From the NCBI RefSeq assembly GCF_945957465.1, contig NZ_CAMFLC010000005.1, positions 1 to 64,000 of the forward strand: DNA of 64,000 nucleotides, given 5' to 3'. The notes under the pieces are model-generated. The model was not told the origin of the DNA. It ran no database searches and worked only from the letters and a program-made list of their open reading frames with translations. Every line of letters starts with the position of its first letter. Position 1 is the stretch's first letter. Shown piece by piece: positions 50,719 to 59,456 of this stretch. The translations under genes and the position numbers were made by a program. This DNA is from an uncultured Leifsonia sp. (GTDB lineage: Bacteria > Actinomycetota > Actinomycetes > Actinomycetales > Microbacteriaceae).

Positions 50719-51660
50719 ATGACGTCGAAGACCCCCTCCCTCGAACTCCCCGACCTGACGGGACGCCGCGCGCTGCTCACCGGCGGCAGCGACGGCATCG
50801 GACTCGGCATCGCTACCCGCCTGGCCGCGGCGGGCGCCGACCTCCTGCTCCCCGTCCGCAACCCGGCCAAGGGGGCATCCGCGGTCGAGGTCATCCGCCG
50901 GACCGCACCCGGTGCCCGTGTCGAGCTGCATCGGCTCGACCTGTCGTCGCTGTCATCGATCGCCGACTTCGCCGAGCTGCTCCTCGACCGAGGTGACCCG
51001 ATCCACGTGATGATCAACAATGCGGGCGTCATGACGCCGCCCACCCGTCAGGTCACCGCCGACGGGATCGAACTGCAGTTCGGCACGAATCACCTCGGTC
51101 ATTTCGCCCTCGTGGGACGGCTGCTGCCCCTGCTGCGTGCCGGCTCGGCGCGGGTGACGTCGCAGATCAGCATCGCGGCGAATCAGGGGGCGATCAACTG
51201 GGACGACCTGAACTGGGAGCGGTCGTACAACGGGATGCGGGCGTACAGCCAGTCGAAGATCGCCTTCGGGCTGTTCGGACGGGAACTGGACCGCCGTAGC
51301 AGAGCCGAAGGCTGGGGCATCAGCAGCAACCTCGCCCACCCGGGCGTCGCTCCGACGTCGCTGCTCGCGGCGCGACCGGAGCTGGGCCGGGATCGACCGT
51401 CTCCGGCTCGACGCTTCATCGGCGCGCTGTCCCGACGCGGCATCCTGTTCGGAACGGCCGAATCCGCAGGCCTTCCCGCGCTGCTCGCGGCGACCGCACC
51501 CGACGCCGGAGGGAAGCTCTTCGGCCCGAGCGGGGTGCAGCACCTCGGCGGAGCACCTGGCGAACAGCGCCTTTTCTCCCGCCTGACCGGCGAAGCGGAC
51601 GCCACGCGCATCTGGGACGTTTCCGCAGGGCTGGCCGACGTCGGGTTCATGGTGCGCTGA
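50719..51660 (+). CDS. Short-chain dehydrogenase/reductase, divergent from MmyB-like regulator
   Basis: The 313-aa SDR has RALLTGGSDGIGLGIATRLA (cofactor motif), MINNAGVMTPP and the active-site region YSQSKIAFGLFGREL (YxxxK). Length and FGTNHLGHFALVGRLLPLL match the atypical 'SDR family oxidoreductase' group that resembles retinol/protochlorophyllide reductases. It is NAD(P)-dependent with unknown substrate. It is probably repressed by the divergent HTH protein with a 115-bp shared promoter region. Confidence 0.9.
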   Translation: MTSKTPSLELPDLTGRRALLTGGSDGIGLGIATRLAAAGADLLLPVRNPAKGASAVEVIRRTAPGARVELHRLDLSSLSSIADFAELLLDRGDPIHVMINNAGVMTPPTRQVTADGIELQFGTNHLGHFALVGRLLPLLRAGSARVTSQISIAANQGAINWDDLNWERSYNGMRAYSQSKIAFGLFGRELDRRSRAEGWGISSNLAHPGVAPTSLLAARPELGRDRPSPARRFIGALSRRGILFGTAESAGLPALLAATAPDAGGKLFGPSGVQHLGGAPGEQRLFSRLTGEADATRIWDVSAGLADVGFMVR

Positions 51661-51701
51661 CCGACATCGCCCCGACGGAACCGATCCCGAAGGTCTCGTC
51701 G

Positions 51702-53564
51702 CTAGCGCCGGACCAACCACCACACCTCGTGGGCTGCGAGCGTCACGCCGCCCTGGACCTCGACGCCACGGCGCGAGATCAGCTCGGTCCACTCCCCGCC
51801 GAACCCGGTCAGCGCCTCCGCGTCCACCCGCTCGGGGTCGTCGCCCACGTTCGCCAGGACGACCAGCGGCCGGTCGGCCGTGCCGGGACGCACGTAGCCC
51901 AGCACCCGGCGGTTGCCGGTCTCGATCGCGCGCAGCTCACCGCCGGCGAACTGCTCGTACTGCTTGCGCAGCGCGATCAGCCGTTGCATCCGCGCGTACA
52001 CCCTGCCGGCGTCGGTGGTGGGGTCCGCCCGTTCGGCGTACTGGCGCGCGGGGTACCGCGGCCGGCCGACCCAGCGCGAGTCGCCGCTGCGTTCGGGCAC
52101 CTCGAGCTGGCCGTAGTCGTTGAGCTGGCCGACTTCGTCGCCGAGGAAGATCAACGGGAGGCCGCCGGTCGACAGGGCGATCGAGTAGGCCAGGAGGATG
52201 CGGTCGAGCCCTCCCGCATCGCCCGACTCGAGGCCGAGCAGCGACGCCGTCGCGCCTGAGACCCGGCTGTCGCCGGTCTTCGGGTTGAACTGGAAGGCGA
52301 CGCCGCGCGCGAAGCTGCCCTCGAAGCGGCCGGTGTAATAGTCGTTGAGGAATCTGCGGTGCCCGTACGGGTCGATGCCGAGGCGTGCCGCGTCCTCGTC
52401 GGCGAAGGTCCAGCCGATGTCGTCGTGGCTGCGGACGTAGTTCACCCAGGCCGTGCCGGGCGGTGTGCGGTGGCGGTCGGCGAGCGCACCGTGGAGCAGT
52501 CGGACGTCGCGGGTGGCGAGCGCCTCCCAGGTCAGCGCCATCTGCAACGGGTTGTAGCTCAGCTGGCACTCGTCGGGGCGCAGGTAGCCGAGCACGTCGT
52601 CGGGGTGCACGATCGCCTCGGACAGGAAGAGCATCGCGGGCGCCGCGATCCGGCAGACCGCGTTGAACGCCTGCAGCAGCAGGTGCGCCTGGGGGAGGTT
52701 CTCGCTGGAGGTGCCGAGCTGCTTCCAGATGAACGGCACCGCGTCCATGCGCAGCACCTCGACGCCCTGGTTGGCGAGGAACAGCATCTCGCCGGCCATC
52801 GCCACGAAGACGGCGGGGTTCGAGTAGTTGAGGTCCCACTGGAAGGAGTGGAACGACGCCCACACCCAGGTGCCGTCGTCGAGCTGCACGAACGAGCCGG
52901 AATGGTCGTCGGGGAAGATCTCGCGAGTGGTGGCCTCGAAGGCGTCGGGCTGCTCGCGCGAGTCGAACATCCAGTAGAAGTCGCGATAGGCCGGATCGCC
53001 GGCGGCCGCGCGACGTGCCCACTCGTGATCGCTCGCCGTGTGGTTGAACACGAAGTCGACCGCGAGCGAGATCCCTTCGGCCCGCAGCGCCTCCCCGAGC
53101 CGCCGCAGGTCGGCCATCGTGCCGAGCCGCGGGTCCAGTTCGCGATAGCTGGACACGGCGTAACCGCCGTCGGAGTTGCCCTCCGGCACGGCGAACGGAG
53201 GCATGACGTGCAGGTAGGTCAGTCCGAGCTCCCGGAAGTAGGGGATGCGCTCGCGCAGCCCTGCGACGCCGCCGGCGTAGAGGTCGGCGTAACAGAAGCC
53301 GCCCAGCATCTCGTTGGACTGGAACCAGCCCGGGTCCGCGAGTCGGCGCCGGTCGAGGTCGCGCAATTCGGCAGGCCGCTCCCGCCAGGAGGTGCGGGCC
53401 AACGCGAGCGCGGCCTCCGCGCACTCCGCCAGCGCGGGATGGTCGCCGTAGATCTCACCCAGCAGCCGCGTCAGCCTCCGGCCCTCGACGCGGAACCGCG
53501 TCTCGAAGTCGGTCCCGTCGTCGAGACCGGCGCCGCTGCCGCTGTCGAACCGATCGTCCGTCAT
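51702..53564 (-). CDS. Amylosucrase/sucrose hydrolase-type GH13 enzyme
   Basis: The 620-aa GH13 protein has an N-terminal helical domain typical of amylosucrases (about 10-90), then a TIM barrel with LTYLHVMPPFAVPEGNSDGGYAVSSY, nucleophile Asp in EVLRMDAVPFIWK, acid/base Glu in MLFLSEAIVHPDD and VRSHDDIGWTF with the transition-state Asp. Family enzymes use sucrose to build alpha-glucan, releasing fructose, or hydrolyse it. There is no signal peptide. ATG 53564 is used; GTG 53582 is possible. It is not linked by operators to the fructan island, but it fits a sucrose-rich habitat. Confidence 0.9.
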   Translation of the reverse strand: MTDDRFDSGSGAGLDDGTDFETRFRVEGRRLTRLLGEIYGDHPALAECAEAALALARTSWRERPAELRDLDRRRLADPGWFQSNEMLGGFCYADLYAGGVAGLRERIPYFRELGLTYLHVMPPFAVPEGNSDGGYAVSSYRELDPRLGTMADLRRLGEALRAEGISLAVDFVFNHTASDHEWARRAAAGDPAYRDFYWMFDSREQPDAFEATTREIFPDDHSGSFVQLDDGTWVWASFHSFQWDLNYSNPAVFVAMAGEMLFLANQGVEVLRMDAVPFIWKQLGTSSENLPQAHLLLQAFNAVCRIAAPAMLFLSEAIVHPDDVLGYLRPDECQLSYNPLQMALTWEALATRDVRLLHGALADRHRTPPGTAWVNYVRSHDDIGWTFADEDAARLGIDPYGHRRFLNDYYTGRFEGSFARGVAFQFNPKTGDSRVSGATASLLGLESGDAGGLDRILLAYSIALSTGGLPLIFLGDEVGQLNDYGQLEVPERSGDSRWVGRPRYPARQYAERADPTTDAGRVYARMQRLIALRKQYEQFAGGELRAIETGNRRVLGYVRPGTADRPLVVLANVGDDPERVDAEALTGFGGEWTELISRRGVEVQGGVTLAAHEVWWLVRR

Positions 53565-53645
53565 GTCGATGACGATAGTCACTCGCCAGCCGCAGGGCGA
53601 CGATGCGTCGGGCGCCGTGTCGAGGCGGCGCCCGCCGGGGCCGGC

Positions 53646-54131
53646 CTACGGCGCGATCACCCGCCGCACGAACGTGTCCACGTGCTCGCGCAGCGCGTCG
53701 ATCCGATGCTGGCGTGCGGCCTCCACGTCGAAGCCGACGTAGGCCAGCGGCGCGCGCTTGCGCACGTTGGCCGAGCACTGGAACTCGGCGCAGACGAGCG
53801 TGCCGAGAGTGTCCCCCTTGCGGCCGGCCGCGCCGGCGCGCTTGGCGATGAAGAAGACGACCTCGTTGGGCAGGTGCACGTCTTCGCACCACGAGCACTG
53901 CGGCCGGCTGCGGACGCCGCCCTCCGCTTTGCGCAGGAGGACGCCGACGGGCTCGCCGTCGACCTCCGCCACGACATAGCCGAGGTTCGGGTTCTTGCGG
54001 TCGCGCCAGCCGAGGAAGTCGAGGTCGTCCCAGCGCTGGGCGTCGAGGTCGGGGAGGGTGAGCTCCTTGCGCTCGCGCTGGGAGGCGTTCACGAAGGAGG
54101 CGCGGATGCGCGCGTCGGTGAGGGGAAGCAT
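53646..54131 (-). CDS. FBP-domain (treble-clef zinc finger) protein
   Basis: The 161-aa protein matches the family named for a fibronectin-binding protein C-terminal domain: N-terminal LTDARIRASFVNASQRERKELTLPD, then zinc ligands in CSWCEDVH and CAEFQCSANV, and AYVGFDVEAARQHRIDALREHVDTFVRRV. It is cytoplasmic. The domain also occurs fused to EF-G-related proteins, so a ribosome-linked role is possible but unproven. ATG 54131 has AGGACG upstream. Confidence 0.85.
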   Translation of the reverse strand: MLPLTDARIRASFVNASQRERKELTLPDLDAQRWDDLDFLGWRDRKNPNLGYVVAEVDGEPVGVLLRKAEGGVRSRPQCSWCEDVHLPNEVVFFIAKRAGAAGRKGDTLGTLVCAEFQCSANVRKRAPLAYVGFDVEAARQHRIDALREHVDTFVRRVIAP

Positions 54132-54448
54132 GGATGGTCGTCCTGTCTGTCTGAAGGGTGCGCCGAGACGCACGAGGGCGCGACGACGCCCGGAGAAGTG
54201 CGCCGGAGCGCGGGGATCATGAGGAGGCAGACAGGACTATCTGCCGCCGGCGTTGACGACGCCGACGACCTCCAGACGCCCCGCGAGCGGGGCTGAGACG
54301 AACTGATCCACGGCGTGCATTCTACGCGCTGCGCGGCGCGCCCGCCGGAGCCGGTGGACGAGGGGACACGACATGCCGTTACCGCAGCGCGGGAACGGCA
54401 TGTCGCGTCCCCGCTTCGCGTCCCGTGCGGCCCCGGAGAACTCGGTGG
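54132..54448. other. Divergent intergenic region with a strong hairpin
   Basis: No gene is supported. It contains a 19-bp-arm inverted repeat, GGGGACACGACATGCCGTT (54362-54380) and AACGGCATGTCGCGTCCCC (54394-54412), with one mismatch. This looks like a terminator, yet both flanking genes start rather than end here. It may be the relic of a lost gene or a leader structure of the LacI gene. Confidence 0.5.
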
Positions 54449-54460
54449 TATAACGTTGTA
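54449..54460. promoter_or_regulatory. LacI-type operator (family 3) before its regulator gene
   Basis: TATAACGTTGTA resembles the TACAACGTTTAC and CGTTGTAG elements upstream of abfA. It lies 29 bp before the LacI start, consistent with autoregulation. Confidence 0.55.
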
Positions 54461-54488
54461 AAGTTGTCGACCGCGAAGGGGGCCAGGG

Positions 54489-55493
54489 ATGGCGGCGACG
54501 CTGCACGACGTGGCCCGGCGGGCCGGTGTGTCGATCAAGACCGTGTCCAACGTGATCAACGACTACCCCCACATCCGCCCCGCCACCCGGCTCAAGGTCG
54601 AAGAGGCGATCGCGGAACTCGGCTACACGCCCAACCTGACGGCGCGCAATCTGCGGTCGGGACGCACGGGCGCGATCGCGCTGGCGGTCCCGGACCTGGC
54701 GCTCAACTACTTCGCGGAGCTGGCGGCTGCGGTCATCGCGGAGGCGGAGAGCGCCGGTTTCGCCGTGCTCGTCGAGCAGACCGGCGGCGAGCGGGATCGG
54801 GAGCTGGAACTGCTGCAGAGCCCGCGGCGCAAGCTCACCGACGGCCTGATCTTCAGTGCCCGCGGCATGGGGCAGCAGGACGCGTCGCTGCTCGACGTGC
54901 CGTATCCTCTGGTGCTGCTCGGCGAGCGGATCTTTGACGAGAGGGTCGACCACGTCACCATGCGCAACGTGGAGGCGGCGAAAGCGGCCACGGAGTACCT
55001 GCTCGCGTCCGGTCGCCGCCGCATCGCGGTCGTCGGCGCGCACGAGAGCGAAGTCGTCGGCTCGGCCGGCCTCCGGTTGCGCGGCCACCTGGAGGCGCTC
55101 GCGGCGGCCGGGGTGCCGGCCGATCCCGCCCTCATCACCTACACCGACCCCTGGCACCGTCGCAACGGCGCCACCAGCACGCGGGCGCTCGTCGAGAGCG
55201 GCGTGCCCTTCGACGCCGTGTTCGCGTTCAACGACGCCCTCGCGTTCGGTGCCATGCGCGCCCTCGAGGAGGCCGGGCTGCGCGTGCCCGACGACGTCGC
55301 CGTGATCGGGTTCGACGACGTCGAGGAGGCCGAGTTCTCCATCCCGTCGCTGACGAGTGTGGACCCCGGCCGCAGCTGGATCGCGCGCGAGGCCGTGCGG
55401 CGCCTGCTGGAGAGGATCACCCGGCCGGACGCCGCGGGCCCGCCGCGCCTGATGCTGGCCGACTACCGCATCGCGGAGCGCGAATCGGCGTAG
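54489..55493 (+). CDS. LacI-family regulator of arabinofuranosidase
   Basis: The 334-aa protein has an HTH with ATLHDVARRAGVSIKTVSNVINDYPHIRPATRLKVEEAI, hinge LTARNLRSGRTGAIALAVPDL and a ligand domain with FDDVEEAEFSIPSLTSVDPGRSWIAREAVRRL. The next gene in the same direction is a GH51 arabinofuranosidase whose promoter bears an inverted CTACAACG/CGTTGTAG operator. The expected inducer is L-arabinose or an arabino-oligosaccharide. The ATG 54489 start is preceded by GGGGCCAGGG. Confidence 0.92.
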   Translation: MAATLHDVARRAGVSIKTVSNVINDYPHIRPATRLKVEEAIAELGYTPNLTARNLRSGRTGAIALAVPDLALNYFAELAAAVIAEAESAGFAVLVEQTGGERDRELELLQSPRRKLTDGLIFSARGMGQQDASLLDVPYPLVLLGERIFDERVDHVTMRNVEAAKAATEYLLASGRRRIAVVGAHESEVVGSAGLRLRGHLEALAAAGVPADPALITYTDPWHRRNGATSTRALVESGVPFDAVFAFNDALAFGAMRALEEAGLRVPDDVAVIGFDDVEEAEFSIPSLTSVDPGRSWIAREAVRRLLERITRPDAAGPPRLMLADYRIAERESA

Positions 55494-55518
55494 CGCACGC
55501 GCCCGCAGCGCACCCGCC

Positions 55519-55578
55519 TTGACGCCTCGACGTTCCGCTGGCTAACATCCTCTACAACGTTTACCTCCATCGTTGTAG
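55519..55578 (+). promoter_or_regulatory. abfA promoter and LacI-type operator
   Basis: TTGACG (55519-55524), an 18-bp spacer and TAACAT (55543-55548) form a good promoter. Directly downstream CTACAACG and CGTTGTAG (55552-55559 and 55571-55578) form an 11-bp-spaced perfect inverted repeat covering the likely transcription start. Confidence 0.75.
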
Positions 55579-55595
55579 AACACGAAAGCCTCCTC

Positions 55596-57104
55596 ATGAC
55601 CAACGCACATCTCACCATCGACCCGCAGTTCGCCATCGGCGCCGTCCGGCGGCGGCTCTTCGGCGGGTTCGTCGAGCATCTCGGCCGGCACGTCTACGAC
55701 GGCATCTACGAGCCCGGCCACCCGGAGGCCGACGAGGAGGGCTTCCGCCGCGATGTGATCGAGCTCGTCAAGGAGCTCGGTGTGTCCACCATTCGCTATC
55801 CGGGCGGCAACTTCGTCTCCGGCTTCCGCTGGGAAGACAGTGTCGGCCCGCGCGAGCAGCGCCCGCGGCGGCTCGACCTGGCGTGGCATTCGACCGAGAC
55901 GAACGAGGTCGGCCTCCACGAGTTCGCCTCCTGGCTCGACAAGGTCGGCAGCGACCTGATGATGGCCTTGAACCTCGGCACCCGCGGCACGCTGGAGGCG
56001 ATCGACCTGCTCGAGTACGCCAACGTGCCGGGCGGCAGCGCCCTCAGCGACCAGCGCGTCGCGAACGGACGGACGGAGCCGTTCGACGTGCGCATGTGGT
56101 GCCTGGGCAACGAGATGGACGGTCCGTGGCAGCTCGGTCACCGCTCGGCCGACGACTACGGCAAGCTCGCCTCCCAGACCGCGAAGGGCATGCGGCAGCT
56201 CGACCCGTCGATCGAACTGGTGGTGTGCGGGTCGTCCGGCGCCGGGATGCCGACCTTCGGCGAGTGGGAGCGCGTCGTCCTCTCGCACACGTACGACGAC
56301 GTCGACTACATCTCCCTGCACGCGTACTACCAGGAGCGCAACGGCGACCTGGCGAGCTTCCTGGCGTCCTCCACCGACATGGACCACTTCATCGAGTCGG
56401 TGATCACCACCGCCGACCACGTGAAGGCCGTGCGTCGCAGCGACAAGACGATCAACCTCTCGTTCGACGAGTGGAACGTCTGGTACCTCGACCGCTGGGA
56501 GGGCGTCGACAAGATCACGGGCATCGACAACTGGCCGGTCGCGCCGCGCCTGCTCGAAGACGTCTATTCGGTCGCCGACGCCGTCGTGTTCGGAAGCCTG
56601 ATGATCTCGCTGATCAAGCACGCCGACCGCGTGACCAGCGCCTCCCTCGCACAGCTGGTCAACGTGATCGCGCCGATCATGACCGAGCCCGGCGGGCCGG
56701 CCTGGCGTCAGACGACCTTCTTCCCGTTCTCGATCACCTCCCGCCTGGCCCGGGGCAACGCCCTGCGGCTGCCGATCGAGAGCCCGCAGTACGACACGAC
56801 GGTCTACGGCACCGTGCCTCTCGTGGACGCCGTCGCGACCAACGACCCCGAGACCGGACGGACCGCCGTCTTCCTCGTGAACCGCAGCCTGACCGAGACG
56901 ATCACGGTGACCGCCGGGATCGCGGCGCTCGGCGACGTGCGGGTGCTCGAGTCGCACACGCTGGCCGACGACGACGTCAACGCGAAGAACACGCTGCAGG
57001 AACCGGAGCGGGTGACTCCCGGGGAGGCCGCGGTCGCGATCGCGGACGGCGTCCTGACGGTGAAACTGCCTCCCGTGTCGTGGACGGCGGTGTCGCTCGG
57101 CTGA
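55596..57104 (+). CDS. abfA: Alpha-N-arabinofuranosidase, GH51
   Basis: The 502-aa cytoplasmic enzyme has the usual GH51 length. The acid/base Glu is in RMWCLGNEMDGPWQ and the nucleophile Glu in LSFDEWNVWY; the N-terminal FGGFVEHLGRHVYDGIYEPGHPEAD and YPGGNFVSGFRWEDSVGP are typical. It removes terminal alpha-L-arabinofuranosyl residues from arabino-oligosaccharides. There is no signal peptide, so the substrate must be imported by an unlinked transporter. A LacI-type operator precedes it. Confidence 0.93.
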   Translation: MTNAHLTIDPQFAIGAVRRRLFGGFVEHLGRHVYDGIYEPGHPEADEEGFRRDVIELVKELGVSTIRYPGGNFVSGFRWEDSVGPREQRPRRLDLAWHSTETNEVGLHEFASWLDKVGSDLMMALNLGTRGTLEAIDLLEYANVPGGSALSDQRVANGRTEPFDVRMWCLGNEMDGPWQLGHRSADDYGKLASQTAKGMRQLDPSIELVVCGSSGAGMPTFGEWERVVLSHTYDDVDYISLHAYYQERNGDLASFLASSTDMDHFIESVITTADHVKAVRRSDKTINLSFDEWNVWYLDRWEGVDKITGIDNWPVAPRLLEDVYSVADAVVFGSLMISLIKHADRVTSASLAQLVNVIAPIMTEPGGPAWRQTTFFPFSITSRLARGNALRLPIESPQYDTTVYGTVPLVDAVATNDPETGRTAVFLVNRSLTETITVTAGIAALGDVRVLESHTLADDDVNAKNTLQEPERVTPGEAAVAIADGVLTVKLPPVSWTAVSLG

Positions 57105-57169
57105 GCGGGCGGGCGGCCGGGCGGCCGGGCGGCGCGTCGCGGGACGGACGTGCCGCCTAGAGTCGACAC

Positions 57170-57877
57170 GTGAACCGCACCGACCGCCTGTACGCCCTGG
57201 TGGAGGAGTTGCGCGCCGTGGCTCCGCGCCCGCGCTCCGCCCGCTGGCTGGCCGAGCGGTTCGAGGTCAGCTCTCGGACCATCGAGCGTGACCTGTCCGC
57301 CCTCCAGCAGTCGGGCGTGCCGATCTGGGCGGAGCCGGGCCGCGCCGGCGGCTACGCCATCGACCGGTCGCACACGCTCCCGCCGCTCGGCTTCACCGTC
57401 GGCGAGGCGCTCGCCGTCTCGGCGGCCCTCGGGGTGCTGGCGTCGAGCCCGTTCGCCGCGTCGGCGGCCTCCGCGCTGCGCAAAGTCGTGGCGGTGATGG
57501 ACGACGGACGACTCCGCGAGACGGCGGAGTTGACAGCGCGCATCCACGTGCTCGACGACGGCGGGGCGCCGCAGACCGTCGCCGGCCTCGACGGCGCCCT
57601 GACCTCCGGCCGCGTGCACCGGATCACCTACCGCGACCGCGCCGGCGCCGAGACGGTTCGCGATGTGGAGCCGCTCGGGTTCGTCAACAAGGGACGCGAC
57701 TGGTACCTGGTCGCGTGGTGCCGGCTCCGCGACGGCCTTCGCGCGTTCCGCGTCGACCGAATCGTGACGGTGGAGGCCACGGCCGAGCGCCCGCCGCACC
57801 GCTCCCTCAGCGCCGACGATCTCGACATCGTCTACGGGGAGCTGCGCACACTGACACTCGGCGAAGATCGCGCCTGA
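57170..57877 (+). CDS. WYL-domain transcriptional regulator
   Basis: The 235-aa protein has an N-terminal HTH_11 (RLYALVEELRAVAPRPRSARWLAERFEVSSRTIERDLSALQ, about 5-60), then a WYL domain (about 135-225) with GRVHRITYRDRAGAETVRDVEPLGFVNKGRDWYLVAWCR and a DGLRAFRVDRI tail. WYL domains bind nucleotide or nucleic-acid ligands and regulate stress or DNA-damage genes. GTG start 57170. The glyoxalase-like gene follows 80 bp downstream in the same direction and may be its target. Confidence 0.9.
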   Translation: MNRTDRLYALVEELRAVAPRPRSARWLAERFEVSSRTIERDLSALQQSGVPIWAEPGRAGGYAIDRSHTLPPLGFTVGEALAVSAALGVLASSPFAASAASALRKVVAVMDDGRLRETAELTARIHVLDDGGAPQTVAGLDGALTSGRVHRITYRDRAGAETVRDVEPLGFVNKGRDWYLVAWCRLRDGLRAFRVDRIVTVEATAERPPHRSLSADDLDIVYGELRTLTLGEDRA

Positions 57878-57957
57878 ACACCGACAGGACGGTGTCGCGG
57901 ATGGCGGCGAACCTGGATGCATCGAGGCCGGATGGCCTCGTGCCGAAAGGATCGCTC

Positions 57958-58371
57958 ATGGACTTCGCATCCGTCCGCATCATCACCGACGACCTCGACC
58001 GTCTCGTCGCGTTCTACGAGCACGTGCTGGCTGCACCCGCTGCGCGACCGGCCCCTGTGTTCGCCGAGTTCCGCACACCGACCGGCACGCTCGCCATCGG
58101 AACCACCGCCACGGTCGCGATGCTCGGCGCGGACGCGCCGCAGCCGGGCTCGAACCGATCGGTGATCCTCGAATTCCTGGTCGACGACGTCGACGCCGAG
58201 TTCGCCCGCATCGAGGCGGCGGCGCGGGACGTCGTGCTCCCGCCGACGACGATGCCCTGGGGCAACCGGTCGACACTGTTGCGCGACCCGGACGGGAACC
58301 TGGTGAACCTGTTCAGCCGGCGGTGGGTAGGAAATGAATCAGTTATAGCGACTATCGTTTATCGCGATTAA
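57958..58371 (+). CDS. Glyoxalase/VOC-family protein with altered C terminus
   Basis: The 137-aa VOC-fold protein has two beta-alpha-beta-beta-beta modules: ASVRIITDDLDRLVAFYEHVL, then SNRSVILEFLVDDVDAEFARI and MPWGNRSTLLRDPDGNLVNLF, the usual end of the domain. The last 15 residues (RWVGNESVIATIVYRD) are encoded by AT-rich DNA unlike the rest and are probably acquired by insertion of the adjacent toxin-antitoxin segment. AAAGGA precedes ATG 57958. The substrate is unknown. Confidence 0.83.
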   Translation: MDFASVRIITDDLDRLVAFYEHVLAAPAARPAPVFAEFRTPTGTLAIGTTATVAMLGADAPQPGSNRSVILEFLVDDVDAEFARIEAAARDVVLPPTTMPWGNRSTLLRDPDGNLVNLFSRRWVGNESVIATIVYRD

Positions 58372-58402
58372 ATCACTAAGATTGATTGTGTCATTTATCG
58401 CG
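58350..58402. promoter_or_regulatory. Repeated TTTATCGCG sites upstream of the toxin-antitoxin genes
   Basis: TTTATCGCG occurs at 58358-58366 (within TTTATCGCGATTAA) and 58394-58402, 36 bp apart in the same orientation. A short ATAGCGACTAT inverted repeat lies just before. The region is AT-rich. These are likely binding sites for the antitoxin's HTH, giving autoregulation. Confidence 0.5.
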
Positions 58403-58447
58403 TTTACCTAGACTGTTTGGGTAATCACCAAACCATTGGAGGCTAAC

Positions 58448-58900
58448 GTGACGCTATTGAGCCCACACGCGACCGACGCAATTGTGGATACGTCCGAGTT
58501 GACGGAAGTGCGCGAAGCCGCGGTTCGTCTGAGTGAGTCGGTGGCTCCGCCGCGGCTGCTGGCGGGCGATCAGGTGATCGAGCTTCCACGTGAGGTCACG
58601 GACGCCTTCCGGGACCTCCTTGAGCGCTTCGCTAACGGTGAGAGTGTCGTGATCGGATCGACTCGCACACTATTGACCACCTCGCAGGTGGCCGATTTTC
58701 TGGGTGTTTCGCGATCGTTCGTGGTCAACCTGATCGATGCGGGCAAGCTCGAATTTGAGTACCGGGGTACGCATCGGCGTGTGTCGCTGACGGAAGCCGT
58801 CCGGTATTTGGAGGAATCGAAGCATGCTCGCCGTGACCGGCTCGATGCGATTGCCGAGTTGACGGCCGACAAGGGCGGTTACGACGGCGACCCGTTCTAA
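58448..58900 (+). CDS. Excisionase-like HTH antitoxin
   Basis: The 150-aa protein has a disordered-looking N-terminal half with EVREAAVRLSESVAPPRLLAGDQVIELP and a MerR/excisionase-type HTH (about 75-130), LLTTSQVADFLGVSRSFVVNLIDAGKLEFEYRGTHRRVSLTEAVRYLEES. This layout is typical of antitoxins paired with PIN toxins. GTG 58448 follows GGAGG. It is separated by one base from the toxin gene. It should neutralise the PIN RNase and repress its own promoter. Confidence 0.85.
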   Translation: MTLLSPHATDAIVDTSELTEVREAAVRLSESVAPPRLLAGDQVIELPREVTDAFRDLLERFANGESVVIGSTRTLLTTSQVADFLGVSRSFVVNLIDAGKLEFEYRGTHRRVSLTEAVRYLEESKHARRDRLDAIAELTADKGGYDGDPF

Positions 58901-58901
58901 C

Positions 58902-59456
58902 GTGCCGTTCCGTGTATTCATCGACGCGAACGTCCTCGTCCCGGGGCGTTGGCGCGACATTGTCTTGACCCTCGCGGAAGCCGAGGTGTGCGAAGTTCTC
59001 TGGAGCGGCCCCGTGCTCGAGGAGGTTGCTCGTCACCTGCCGGACACCATGACGGTCGAGGATCGCGAGTTCTTGTTCGAGCAGATGAATGCCGCATTCC
59101 CGGACGCGCTTGTCGCTTGGCCTGGCGCCGTCGATGTTGAAGTCAGGTCGCAGGTCAACGAGAAGGATCGGCATGTGGTCGCCGCGGCACTCTGGGGGCA
59201 CGCGGAAATCCTCCTCACCGAGGACGCAACCCTCCACGATGAGGTACTCGCGAGCGGCCTGCTGGACGCTCAACACATGCCGGTGTTCTTGGCCTATGCG
59301 ATCGACTCCGCGCCGCGAGAAACGACCCTGGCGTTGGTTGAGATGGCGCGCCGGCGGTGGCTTCGCGACCCCTTCGCGAACGAGCAAGACGTCCTGGGCC
59401 GCCTACGTAACTACTTCGACAGACAGGGCTGGCCCGCCGGGTCACTGACTCGTTGA
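58902..59456 (+). CDS. PIN-domain toxin
   Basis: The 184-aa protein carries the PIN acidic tetrad pattern: FIDANVLVPGRWRDIV near the N terminus, PVLEEVARHL (Glu), VNEKDRHVVAAALWGHAEILLTEDATLHDE with Asp residues for Mg2+. PIN toxins of VapC-like systems cleave RNA in a Mg2+-dependent way. GTG 58902 starts one base after the antitoxin stop, so the two are co-translated. The longer C terminus (VEMARRRWLRDPFANEQDVLGRLRNYF) is usual for this PIN subgroup. Confidence 0.87.
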   Translation: MPFRVFIDANVLVPGRWRDIVLTLAEAEVCEVLWSGPVLEEVARHLPDTMTVEDREFLFEQMNAAFPDALVAWPGAVDVEVRSQVNEKDRHVVAAALWGHAEILLTEDATLHDEVLASGLLDAQHMPVFLAYAIDSAPRETTLALVEMARRRWLRDPFANEQDVLGRLRNYFDRQGWPAGSLTR

